From positions 1-9,256 of the forward strand of contig JAADFV010000039.1 of assembly GCA_013152695.1 (NCBI GenBank): DNA of 9,256 bases. Reading direction: 5' to 3'. The DNA is from Chloroflexota bacterium (lineage in GTDB: Bacteria; Chloroflexota; Anaerolineae; J102). Positions within the stretch are counted from its first letter, which is position 1. Every line of letters starts with the position of its first letter. The position numbers were made by a program, and so were the translations under genes. This document shows, piece by piece, positions 1-6,610 of the stretch. The notes beneath the pieces were generated by a model that was not told the DNA's origin, ran no database searches, and saw only the letters and a program-made list of their open reading frames with translations.

Positions 1-81
1 GGTCCCTTATGGCAAGCTCTCACCGACCAGCAAGCCCTGGCCGAGCAAATACCACCCCTCTACCGGATGTTTGCGGGCTAA
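1..81 (+). CDS. C-terminal end of an upstream gene, unidentified (partial)
   Basis: Frame 1 is open from the first base and ends at TAA 79-81, giving 26 residues that finish in PPLYRMFAG. The 5' part of the gene is outside the window. The tail is too short to assign to a family. Its stop codon lies 4 bp before the ATG at 86, or inside the next gene if that one starts at the TTG at 71, so the two genes would be closely coupled. Support is limited to an open frame ending next to the following start; a chance open frame of this length is possible. Confidence 0.4.
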   Translation, partial: GPLWQALTDQQALAEQIPPLYRMFAG

Positions 82-85
82 TGCC

Positions 86-2029
86 ATGATGAGCGCCTGG
101 CCCCGACTGATACTCTCGTTTCTGCTGCTCCTGAGTCTGGGAGCGGGAGCCTCGCCAGCTAGCGCCCCATTCACGACAAGACCTGGAGTCGGCGAGACCC
201 TATTTCTCCCTCTCAATGCCCGTGTCGCCGTCATCAACAGCCAGGAAAGCATCGTAATTACTGCTTTTGTGCCTGACGGCCTTGTCCGTAACGAAATCGA
301 CGAGGCCATCGCCCTCGAAAACACCGGCCAGAATCCCGCCAATCTGAAAGGGTATCGTTTGAGTGATGGCGAAGGCACTGGCGAAGGCACCACCGTCCTC
401 CCCAACATCATCCTCGCTCCCGGCGAATTGGCCTGGTGTACACGGCAAGCCAGCGCTTTTCAAGAAAAATGGGGCTTTGCGCCTGCCTGTGAATACGAAA
501 AAGATACAGATGCCGCCGTACCCGATGCCGTAGGCAACTTTCCTCGCCTCAGCAACCAGGGAGACGAAATTCAGCTTCTAACCCCCACGGGACTGCTGAT
601 GGATGCCGTGGTCTATGGTACCGGCGATGAGACGACGGTAGGGTGGCAGGGAAGCGCCGTCCCCTATTATCACCCCTCCAACATGTTCCCTCCCGCCGGG
701 CAGGTCTTCTATCGCCTGTTCGACGCCGCCAGCCAGCAGCCCTGGCCCGACACAAATCAGGCCGCAGACTGGGCCCAGGGTAACCAGAATCCACGCTGGG
801 GTCGGCGTGTTGCCTATGAGGGCTGGCAGTGGCGAGAGTTCGCTGCCTCCAGGCATTTCACTTGGTCCACACCTCCCTCTGCCCAACTGGCCGTTGGCCC
901 CGATGCCCTCCTCGAATTCGTCGATCAAAACCTGGCACAAGCTCGCACCAGCATCTGGCTGGAAATCTACGAACTCACCCATCCTCAAGTAGTGCAAACA
1001 CTGGCAAACCAGGCGCAAAAGGGCCTTGATGTCCGTATCCTCCTGGAAGGAGCACCGGCGGGTGGGCTCAGTGATGCTGAACGCTGGGCCGCGCAGACCA
1101 TCAGTCTTGCCGGCGGTCAGGTTTTCTTCATGGTCAATGATGTGGGAACCGCCGCGGACCGCTATCCCTTTTTGCATGCCAAATTCGCCGTCATCGATGG
1201 GCAGACTCTCCTCCTGAGCACCGAAAACTTCAAAGCCGAGGCCATGCCGGCCGTGACAGAAACCGGCTGGACCAGTGGACATCGTGGCTACGTCCTTGCC
1301 TTACAAGATCGCCTGCTCGCTGCCGCAGCCATGACCATCTTTCTGGCAGATAGCGACGCTGCCATGTCCGATATCTTTCCCTGGACGGCTACCCACGAGC
1401 AGTATGGCGCCCCTCCTGCTGGATACCAGCCTCCCCCTATCGTCCCTGCAGCCGACTATTTCCTGCAGTATCCCGACCCCTTTCCCGCCAGCGATATTTC
1501 CGAGGCTATCCTCTTCACCTCGCCCGAAAGCAGCCTCAGTCCCGGCCCTCTCCTCGATCTCATCGATCGTGCCGGCAGGGGCGACACGATCCTGATCCAG
1601 CAACTTTACGAACAGCCTTACTGGGGAGCCAGCGACAGCTCCCCCAGCGCCGATCCCAACCCACGCCTCGAAGCCTTGCTGGCGGCGGCACGGCGTGGGG
1701 CGAAAGTGCGCCTCCTTCTCGACAGCTTTTTCGACCGCGCCACCAACCCACGCAGCAATGCCGCCACCGCGGCCTATGTCGCCGCCATCGCCAGCCAGGA
1801 AGGACTGGACATAGAAGTGCGGCGAGGCAGTCCCAGCGGCCGTGGTATTCACGCTAAAATTCATCTCCTCGCCCTGGGCAACGAACGCTGGCTCGTCATC
1901 AGTTCTATCAACGGCAGCGAGACCAGCAGCAAGCTCAATCGCGAAATAGGACTGGCCCTGCAATCCTCTCAGGCCTTCGCTGGCCTACAACGTGTCTTCT
2001 GGGATGATTGGAGTAAAGCGGGGGAGTAA
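86..2029 (+). CDS. Secreted lamin-tail domain / phospholipase D-like protein
   Basis: Predicted exported protein of 647 residues. An Arg followed by a long Leu-rich stretch (residues 7-19) and small residues (AGA, ASA) looks like a signal peptide cleaved around residues 22-27. Residues about 50-180 resemble a lamin-tail domain: ENTGQNPANLKGYRLSD, a later LSNQGDEIQLL, and an aspartate-VVYG end. Two phospholipase D-type halves follow, at about 280-400 and 475-640. The first carries HAKFAVID (H364, K366, D371) and then STEN. The second carries HAKIHLLA (H589, K591) and then SSIN, with Ala596 where the HKD Asp is expected. HKD enzymes join two such halves into one active site and cleave phosphodiester bonds; the substrate here (lipid, nucleic acid or other) cannot be read from the sequence. 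ATG 86 was chosen; ATG 89 and TTG 71 are in frame, and none has a clear Shine-Dalgarno sequence. Confidence 0.85.
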   Translation: MMSAWPRLILSFLLLLSLGAGASPASAPFTTRPGVGETLFLPLNARVAVINSQESIVITAFVPDGLVRNEIDEAIALENTGQNPANLKGYRLSDGEGTGEGTTVLPNIILAPGELAWCTRQASAFQEKWGFAPACEYEKDTDAAVPDAVGNFPRLSNQGDEIQLLTPTGLLMDAVVYGTGDETTVGWQGSAVPYYHPSNMFPPAGQVFYRLFDAASQQPWPDTNQAADWAQGNQNPRWGRRVAYEGWQWREFAASRHFTWSTPPSAQLAVGPDALLEFVDQNLAQARTSIWLEIYELTHPQVVQTLANQAQKGLDVRILLEGAPAGGLSDAERWAAQTISLAGGQVFFMVNDVGTAADRYPFLHAKFAVIDGQTLLLSTENFKAEAMPAVTETGWTSGHRGYVLALQDRLLAAAAMTIFLADSDAAMSDIFPWTATHEQYGAPPAGYQPPPIVPAADYFLQYPDPFPASDISEAILFTSPESSLSPGPLLDLIDRAGRGDTILIQQLYEQPYWGASDSSPSADPNPRLEALLAAARRGAKVRLLLDSFFDRATNPRSNAATAAYVAAIASQEGLDIEVRRGSPSGRGIHAKIHLLALGNERWLVISSINGSETSSKLNREIGLALQSSQAFAGLQRVFWDDWSKAGE

Positions 2030-2041
2030 GGGGAATGGCAA

Positions 2042-2070
2042 TAGTCAAATCGTAGTACTTGGCTTACAAT
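2042..2070 (+). promoter_or_regulatory. Possible sigma-70-type promoter for the kinase-regulator pair
   Basis: TAGTCA (2042-2047, 4 of 6 to the -35 consensus) is followed after 17 bp by TACAAT (2065-2070, 5 of 6 to the -10 consensus). It lies in the only gap before the kinase gene and would start transcription near 2077. This is a consensus match by eye only; the kinase could also be read through from the upstream gene, since no terminator is visible between them. Confidence 0.35.
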
Positions 2071-2092
2071 AATAGTCCACAACCGTGCCCAG

Positions 2093-4975
2093 ATGACGGG
2101 GCACAGTTACCTCGATCCTGACTTCTGTCTTCATCCCATGCCATCCGTTACTGACCGTCTCAAAAGTATTCCAGTCCAACTTGCCCGACGCAGCCGTAGC
2201 TTCCCCCTGCGCAGCAATCTCGGCCTGCAATTATTGGCGCTTTACCTGATGTTCATCGGGCCGGTCCTCCTGGGTGCCCTCGTTTTCGACTACTTTACCA
2301 GCAACAAACTCGAGCGCGATGTCAAGGCGGCCGATCTTGCCCTCGCCCACGCCATTGCCCAGGAAACCGACGCCACCCTCACCAACGCCGCCCGCACCGT
2401 TGTCAACCTCGCCACCCGGCAGGCAGTACTCAACGCCGATGTGGCAGGAATGAGAGAGATATTCAAAGACATCGTCTTAGGCCGCAGTGATATCAACCTC
2501 ATCTACCGGCTGGATGAAAATGGTATCATGCGCTACCACTATCCCGAAGGTCCACCCAGTACGGTCGGCGTAGATTTTTCCTTTCGCCGCTACTTTGCGG
2601 CGGCGCAGAATAGCACCGGTCCCCTCTTTTCAGATGGCCGTATTTCTCCCACGACCAACAAACCCGTGGCCACAGCAGTGATGCCTTTGTGGGATGACGC
2701 TCATCATTTTCGCGGTGTCGTCGCCACCAATCTCGCCCTGGATAAGCTCAGCGACACCTTGGACATCATCCGTGGTGAGCCCAGCCAGGGCGTGGTGATT
2801 AGCATTGTCGACGCCAAGGGGCAAGTCATCGCCTATCCAGGCCTGCTCGATACTGATCTAGCGGGAAATACCATGCTCACAGTGCGCCAGGGCGACGATC
2901 AGGGGCTGCCCGACACCATGCTCCCCGAATGGTCAAGCTGGCGTGATGATGTGGTACCCCGCGTCCTTGCCGGTGAAACCGGCTCTTTGATCGTACAGGC
3001 TCCCGATACAAGCGAATGGCTGCGTTCCTACGTGCCCATCCCCGTGGCGCGATGGGGTGTTATCGTCCAGCGCCCGACACGTCTTGCTTTTGCTACCATC
3101 CGACAGTTCCATCACCTTCTCTTGATCGCGATCGTGGTCTATCTCATCGGCGGGATTTTATTCTGGTTGGCCTTAACGCGCCAGGTCATCACTCCTCTGG
3201 AACAGCTGTCAGAGTTCAGTAAAAAGGTAGGGCAACGCCAGGAACGACAGCACTGGAGAAAGATACCGCTAAAGCCGTGGTCAGAACGACCAGACCAAGT
3301 GGGACATTTGGCCCGATCGTTGGCCACCATGGCGGAAAATATCGAGGCCCATGTCATCGAGCTGGCAACCTTGCTCGAAACCAGCCGGGCAGTTGTGCGT
3401 TCTCTCGACGCCAACACCGTGATTAACACCATTCTCGACGAAGTGCAACGGCTCCTTGACGTGGAACGTTGCGCCATTGTCGCTCTCGACGAAAGGCTGG
3501 ATGTCTTCCGCATTCGCGCCAGCCGCGGGCTTTCTGATGACTATGTTGCGCATCTCCGCATCGAACCTTCGGAACCCCACTCTGCGGCCATGCGTTCCCT
3601 GCGTAGCCGCCGCCCCGTACAGATCATCGATACGGAGCTTGATGAAGGCTACACCCCCTTCCGGGAACGTGCCAGTGCCGAAGGCTTTCGCTCACTCCTG
3701 GCCGTGCCCTTGCTACCTCCCCACGCCCCTCCTGCTGTTCTCATCCTCTATCACAACGAACCCTACCAGTATCGCGAAACCCAGCTGGAGTTGATCTCCA
3801 CCTTTGCCAATCAGGCGGCGATGGCCATGGAACATGCCGCCCTTTATGCTCAAACCGATGCCCAATTGCAGGAGCAAACAAGGAGACTCGAGGCCATTGT
3901 CGAAAGTCTGGATAGCGGTTTGATTTTGGAAAGCCTCGAGGGCAGCATCCTTTATTGCAATCAACATGCTGCCCAACTCGCCGGTGTGCGGCGCTCGCAG
4001 GCTTGCATGAAAACGAGCAGCGAATTGATTGATGCTCTGCTCGCCACCGCCACTGATCCCATTGCTGCTCACCAGGCCATCCAGCAAGCCCTGGCCGACC
4101 CTACCATGCCTGCCGTCGATATCACCCGGCAGGATAGTGATGGCCAGGTTCAATTTCTCCGCATTCAGGTATTTCAGGTAACCGACGCCCGTGGTCAGGC
4201 CATTGGTCGGGGTCAGTACTGGCAGGATATCACTCGTGACAAGAAAATCGACCGCATGAAGACTACGCTTCTCTCGACCGTTTCCCACGAGCTGCGTACG
4301 CCTTTGGCTGCGATCAAGGGTTACACTACCACGCTCCTGGCCAAAGATGTGGAATGGGATCGAGAAACCCAACTCGAATTCTTGCAGACCATCAGCGAAG
4401 AAACCGATCGACTCACCGCCCTGGTGAGCAATCTCTTGGATCTCTCGCGCTTGGAAGGCGGAGCTCTGCAAATCCAGCGTGAGCTCTATCCTATCGATGC
4501 CCTGTTACGAGAAACGGCCAGGCGAGAACAACTACGCCTGGGAAATCGCTTGAAGCTGGACATCCCTTCGCATCTACCGGCACTTTGGATCGACCGCACC
4601 CGTCTCGAGACGGTCATCCGCAACCTGTTGGATAACGCCGCCAAATATGCCCCCGCTGATTCCCACATCGAGCTCACAGCCGAACGCCACCAGGGTCGGG
4701 TTCTGATCAAAGTGAGGGATTATGGCCCGGGCATTCCCGAAGAACAACGCACAAAAATATTCGATCGCTTTTATCGTGGCGAGATCGATTCAGAACACAA
4801 TATCGGTGGCAGTGGCCTCGGCCTTGCCATTTGTAAGGCCTTTGTCAAGGCCCATGAGGGCGAAATTTGGGTCGAAAATGGCCGCCCGGGGGCAATTTTT
4901 GCCTTTTCCTTGCCTATTCCCACTGCTGTCAACTTGATGGAGTCGCACCATGCCAGCACGCATTTTGGTCGTTGA
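2093..4975 (+). CDS. Membrane sensor histidine kinase (Cache-HAMP-GAF-PAS-HisKA-HATPase)
   Basis: Hybrid-free sensor kinase of 960 residues. A first membrane segment (about 43-66) is followed by a large extracytoplasmic region (about 75-335) with the look of a double Cache ligand-binding domain, then a second membrane segment (about 340-361). A HAMP-like linker (about 362-425) is slightly longer than usual. A GAF domain (about 435-585) and a PAS-like domain (about 595-715) precede the catalytic core. The HisKA helix has SHELRTPL with phospho-acceptor His732. The ATPase has an N box (Asn844 to Asn848), a G1 box DYGPG (876-880) and a G2 box GGSGLGL (905-911). It should sense an external ligand and possibly a cytoplasmic one, then phosphorylate the regulator encoded immediately downstream, whose start it overlaps by 26 bp. 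The ligand is unknown. The ATG at 2138 (Met16) is an alternative start that keeps all domains; neither start has a clear Shine-Dalgarno sequence. Confidence 0.92.
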   Translation: MTGHSYLDPDFCLHPMPSVTDRLKSIPVQLARRSRSFPLRSNLGLQLLALYLMFIGPVLLGALVFDYFTSNKLERDVKAADLALAHAIAQETDATLTNAARTVVNLATRQAVLNADVAGMREIFKDIVLGRSDINLIYRLDENGIMRYHYPEGPPSTVGVDFSFRRYFAAAQNSTGPLFSDGRISPTTNKPVATAVMPLWDDAHHFRGVVATNLALDKLSDTLDIIRGEPSQGVVISIVDAKGQVIAYPGLLDTDLAGNTMLTVRQGDDQGLPDTMLPEWSSWRDDVVPRVLAGETGSLIVQAPDTSEWLRSYVPIPVARWGVIVQRPTRLAFATIRQFHHLLLIAIVVYLIGGILFWLALTRQVITPLEQLSEFSKKVGQRQERQHWRKIPLKPWSERPDQVGHLARSLATMAENIEAHVIELATLLETSRAVVRSLDANTVINTILDEVQRLLDVERCAIVALDERLDVFRIRASRGLSDDYVAHLRIEPSEPHSAAMRSLRSRRPVQIIDTELDEGYTPFRERASAEGFRSLLAVPLLPPHAPPAVLILYHNEPYQYRETQLELISTFANQAAMAMEHAALYAQTDAQLQEQTRRLEAIVESLDSGLILESLEGSILYCNQHAAQLAGVRRSQACMKTSSELIDALLATATDPIAAHQAIQQALADPTMPAVDITRQDSDGQVQFLRIQVFQVTDARGQAIGRGQYWQDITRDKKIDRMKTTLLSTVSHELRTPLAAIKGYTTTLLAKDVEWDRETQLEFLQTISEETDRLTALVSNLLDLSRLEGGALQIQRELYPIDALLRETARREQLRLGNRLKLDIPSHLPALWIDRTRLETVIRNLLDNAAKYAPADSHIELTAERHQGRVLIKVRDYGPGIPEEQRTKIFDRFYRGEIDSEHNIGGSGLGLAICKAFVKAHEGEIWVENGRPGAIFAFSLPIPTAVNLMESHHASTHFGR

Positions 4976-5636
4976 TGACGAACGTCCTTTACGCGAGTTC
5001 GTCAGTCGTAATCTGACAGCACGCGGCTTTCAGGTTTTCAAAGCAGCCAACGGCCTGGAAGCCATGGCCATCTTCCAGTCGGAGCCTTTGGATCTGATTA
5101 TTCTGGACTTGATGATGCCGCATCTGAACGGGTTGGAGGTCACAGAACGAATCCGGCGTACCTCGACGGTACCGATCATCGTACTTAGTGCTCTGGATGA
5201 GGAGCGCGACAAAGTCAAGGCCTTGGATCAGGGCGCCGACGATTATTTGAGTAAGCCTTTTGGCGTAGAAGAATTGTTGGCTCGCGTCCGTGTCGCCCTA
5301 CGCCGGGCCGAGTGGGCCAAGCACCCACCGCAAAGCGAAGCCCTACGCGTAGGTGAAATCGAACTCGACCCCGAAAAAGGGACCGTGATGCGTAGCGGCA
5401 TCATCATCAAGCTTACCCGTACTGAATTCGATCTACTACACTACTTTATGCGTAATGCCGGCAAGGTCTTGCCCCACCGGCGTATCTTGCAAGAAGTGTG
5501 GGGGCCGGAGTATGGTGATGAAGCGGAATATCTACGCGTCTACATCGGTCGTCTCCGGCGAAAACTGGAGAATCAACCCCATCAGCCCCGCTACATCTTT
5601 ACTGAGCATGGTATCGGCTATCGTTTTGGGGAGTGA
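4950..5636 (+). CDS. OmpR/KdpE-type response regulator
   Basis: DNA-binding response regulator of 228 residues, the usual length for the OmpR/PhoB class. The receiver domain (about 3-118) has the acidic pair Asp9-Asp10, phospho-acceptor Asp53 in LIILDLMMP, Ser80 and Lys102 in the SKPF motif. The winged-helix effector domain spans about 128-226. Its end (DEAEYLRVYIGRLRRKLE, then a GIGYRF close) is closest in style to KdpE, but no kdp gene or KdpD-like kinase is present, so the KdpE name should not be used for function. The start ATG has GGAG at 4939-4942, 7 bp upstream, inside the kinase gene. The 26-bp overlap with the kinase supports translational coupling and a cognate pair. Target genes are unknown; self-regulation is possible. 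Confidence 0.92.
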   Translation: MPARILVVDDERPLREFVSRNLTARGFQVFKAANGLEAMAIFQSEPLDLIILDLMMPHLNGLEVTERIRRTSTVPIIVLSALDEERDKVKALDQGADDYLSKPFGVEELLARVRVALRRAEWAKHPPQSEALRVGEIELDPEKGTVMRSGIIIKLTRTEFDLLHYFMRNAGKVLPHRRILQEVWGPEYGDEAEYLRVYIGRLRRKLENQPHQPRYIFTEHGIGYRFGE

Positions 5637-5675
5637 GAAGGAGGGGAAAGGGGCACCTTCCCAGCCCAACAAACT

Positions 5676-5703
5676 AATTTTCACTATTTATCTAGTGAAA
5701 ATT
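5676..5703. promoter_or_regulatory. Perfect 11-bp-arm inverted repeat next to the suf promoter
   Basis: AATTTTCACTA (5676-5686) and TAGTGAAAATT (5693-5703) are exact reverse complements separated by 6 bp (TTTATC). The right arm's last base is the first base of the TTGACA box. The AT-rich symmetric layout next to a -35 box fits an operator for a dimeric regulator, with SufR the obvious candidate. A second reading is a weak terminator for the upstream regulator gene, but the stem is AT-rich and only a short T run follows. Confidence 0.5.
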
Positions 5704-5731
5704 TGACAATCGTTTATAAACGTGTTAAAGT
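5703..5731 (+). promoter_or_regulatory. Promoter of the suf operon with extended -10
   Basis: A perfect TTGACA -35 box (5703-5708) is followed after 17 bp by TAAAGT (5726-5731, 4 of 6 to consensus). TG at 5723-5724, one base before the -10, makes it an extended -10. Transcription would start near 5738, giving a leader of about 147 nt before sufR. It is the best promoter match in the window. Embedded and adjacent palindromes suggest it is repressor-controlled. Confidence 0.6.
5711..5722. promoter_or_regulatory. 12-bp perfect palindrome in the promoter spacer (candidate operator)
   Basis: CGTTTATAAACG is its own reverse complement and lies between the -35 and -10 boxes, where a bound repressor would block RNA polymerase. 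It could be a SufR site or a site for another regulator. Its sequence differs from the neighbouring inverted repeat, so the two may bind different proteins. Confidence 0.4.
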
Positions 5732-5735
5732 CAGC

Positions 5736-5770
5736 GCCGCTGCCCTGAAAAACAGGGTACAGCCATAGGC
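5736..5770 (+). promoter_or_regulatory. Predicted hairpin in the sufR leader
   Basis: GCTGCCCTG (5739-5747) pairs with CAGGG (5753-5757) and CAGC (5760-5763) around an AAAAA loop, leaving a 2-nt TA bulge at 5758-5759. GCC (5736-5738) and GGC (5768-5770) could extend the stem across a small internal loop. It would sit at or very near the predicted 5' end of the transcript. T-rich sequence follows (5773-5783) but is interrupted by C, so a classic terminator is unlikely. A role in mRNA stability or leader control is inference. Confidence 0.4.
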
Positions 5771-5800
5771 AGATTTCTTTCTTCATGCCTCATCCTGCCC

Positions 5801-5870
5801 CTACTTCTTACTTCCTGCTCCCTACTTCCTACTTCTTACTCCCTGCTTCCTGCTTCTTACTCCCTACTCC
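5801..5870 (+). repeat. Ten tandem degenerate heptamers, consensus YTRCTYC
   Basis: Seventy bases divide exactly into ten consecutive 7-mers that all fit YTRCTYC: CTACTTC, TTACTTC, CTGCTCC, CTACTTC, CTACTTC, TTACTCC, CTGCTTC, CTGCTTC, TTACTCC, CTACTCC. Positions 2, 4, 5 and 7 are invariant, and only transitions occur at the other three. The pyrimidine-rich stretch continues without the motif (5871-5884) to the sufR start codon. On the minus strand the unit reads GRAGYAR. Short heptameric intergenic repeats are known in some bacteria such as filamentous cyanobacteria; whether this unit belongs to a described family I cannot tell. Confidence 0.75.
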
Positions 5871-5884
5871 TCCTCCCTCTCCCC

Positions 5885-6577
5885 ATGACTACCTTTTACC
5901 ACCGTCTCGATGATTCTTCCCGTGGGCAGATTCTGAAACTTCTGCAACGCTACGGCGCTATGGAAATCAAAGACCTGCGCCGTGAGCTGGGGATGAGTGA
6001 CACAGCTATCCGCCAGCAGCTCCGTTCCCTACACGCCGACGGCTTGATCCGAACCAGCCCCGGCGTAGCCCAGGGACCCGGCCGCCCCAGTCGCCTATAT
6101 GAACTTTCGGAGGAAGCGCGGCGTTTATTTGCGCGCTATTCTGAAGACCTGGCCATCAATCTCTATGCCGAACTCATGGCAGAAGAGGGCCCCGCCAAAG
6201 TACGCAAGCTCCTGGACAAAGTAGGAAAACGGCTGGCAAAGCAATATCAAAACCAGATCATTGGAGATGAATTGCAAGAACGCGTGCTGTCATTGGCAAG
6301 CATTCTTGATGGCAAAGGTATTATGGCTGATGTTTCCCATGAAGCGGATGTCATCATCCTGCATGAATACAACTGCCCTTATCATGAGCTCGCCTCCACA
6401 CACCGCGAGATATGCGAGATGGAAAAAGACATGATCGCCTTGGTGCTGGAGGCCGAAGTTGAACTAACCGATTGTATAATGGATGGCTTCAGCGGCTGTT
6501 CTTTTACTATCCGCCATCCTGAAACCATCTCTAACCCACCCTCTTTGCAAACCCCAAACAAAGTAGTTTTTAGCTAA
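5885..6577 (+). CDS. sufR: SufR-family Fe-S-sensing transcriptional repressor of the suf operon
   Basis: Regulator of 230 residues, near the usual SufR length. A winged helix-turn-helix spans about 12-75: the recognition helix region contains SDTAIRQQLRSLHADGLI and the wing contains GPGRPSRLYELS. The C-terminal half has Cys164, Cys177, Cys197 and Cys205. Cys164-x12-Cys177-x27-Cys205 matches the cysteine spacing I recall for SufR, where these residues bind an Fe-S cluster and the cluster-bound dimer represses suf. Cys197 could be an extra ligand. Position as first gene before sufC, sufB and sufD strongly supports the assignment and suggests autoregulation through the palindromes upstream. The ATG at 5885 fits the start of the DNA-binding domain but has no Shine-Dalgarno sequence; the leader there is pyrimidine-rich. 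A generic ArsR/DeoR-like annotation is the alternative. Confidence 0.88.
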   Translation: MTTFYHRLDDSSRGQILKLLQRYGAMEIKDLRRELGMSDTAIRQQLRSLHADGLIRTSPGVAQGPGRPSRLYELSEEARRLFARYSEDLAINLYAELMAEEGPAKVRKLLDKVGKRLAKQYQNQIIGDELQERVLSLASILDGKGIMADVSHEADVIILHEYNCPYHELASTHREICEMEKDMIALVLEAEVELTDCIMDGFSGCSFTIRHPETISNPPSLQTPNKVVFS

Positions 6578-6589
6578 ATCTATCCTATC

Positions 6590-6595
6590 AAGGAG
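6590..6595 (+). promoter_or_regulatory. Shine-Dalgarno of sufC with unusually long spacing
   Basis: AAGGAG is a strong ribosome-binding core, but 15 bases separate it from the ATG at 6611, more than the usual 5-10. No in-frame ATG, GTG or TTG lies closer to it, so the ATG at 6611 remains the best start. Confidence 0.55.
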
Positions 6596-6610
6596 CCATA
6601 TCCCAACATC

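Noticed and set aside
578..1963. Long open frames on the minus strand opposite the phospholipase D-like gene (578-1282 and 1301-1963)
   Set aside because: They mirror codon bias of the + strand gene, show low-complexity Gly-rich translations with no domain, and the + strand frame has clear domains.
3713..4471. 252-codon minus-strand open frame opposite the kinase
   Set aside because: It lies wholly inside the GAF-PAS-HisKA coding region and its translation resembles no family.
4950..5636. Naming the regulator kdpE
   Set aside because: KdpE-like C-terminus is common among OmpR-class regulators; no KdpD-type kinase or potassium transport gene is nearby.
5644..5662. Terminator after the response regulator gene
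   Set aside because: GGGAAAGG and CCTTCCC can pair only with a bulge, and no T run follows; too weak to call.
5455..5706. Short + strand open frame spanning the regulator end and the suf promoter
   Set aside because: It overlaps the conserved regulator DNA-binding domain in another frame and ends in promoter sequence.
5801..5870. CRISPR-like array
   Set aside because: The 7-bp units are directly adjacent with no spacers, and no cas genes are present.
5628..5884. Long-range pairing between the purine-rich end of the regulator gene and the pyrimidine tract before sufR
   Set aside because: Complementarity is patchy and expected between any purine-rich and pyrimidine-rich runs; the suf promoter would put them on different transcripts.
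6569..6578. Palindrome TTTAGCTAAA at the sufR stop codon
   Set aside because: Ten AT-rich bases around a stop codon are likely by chance; no promoter boxes accompany it.
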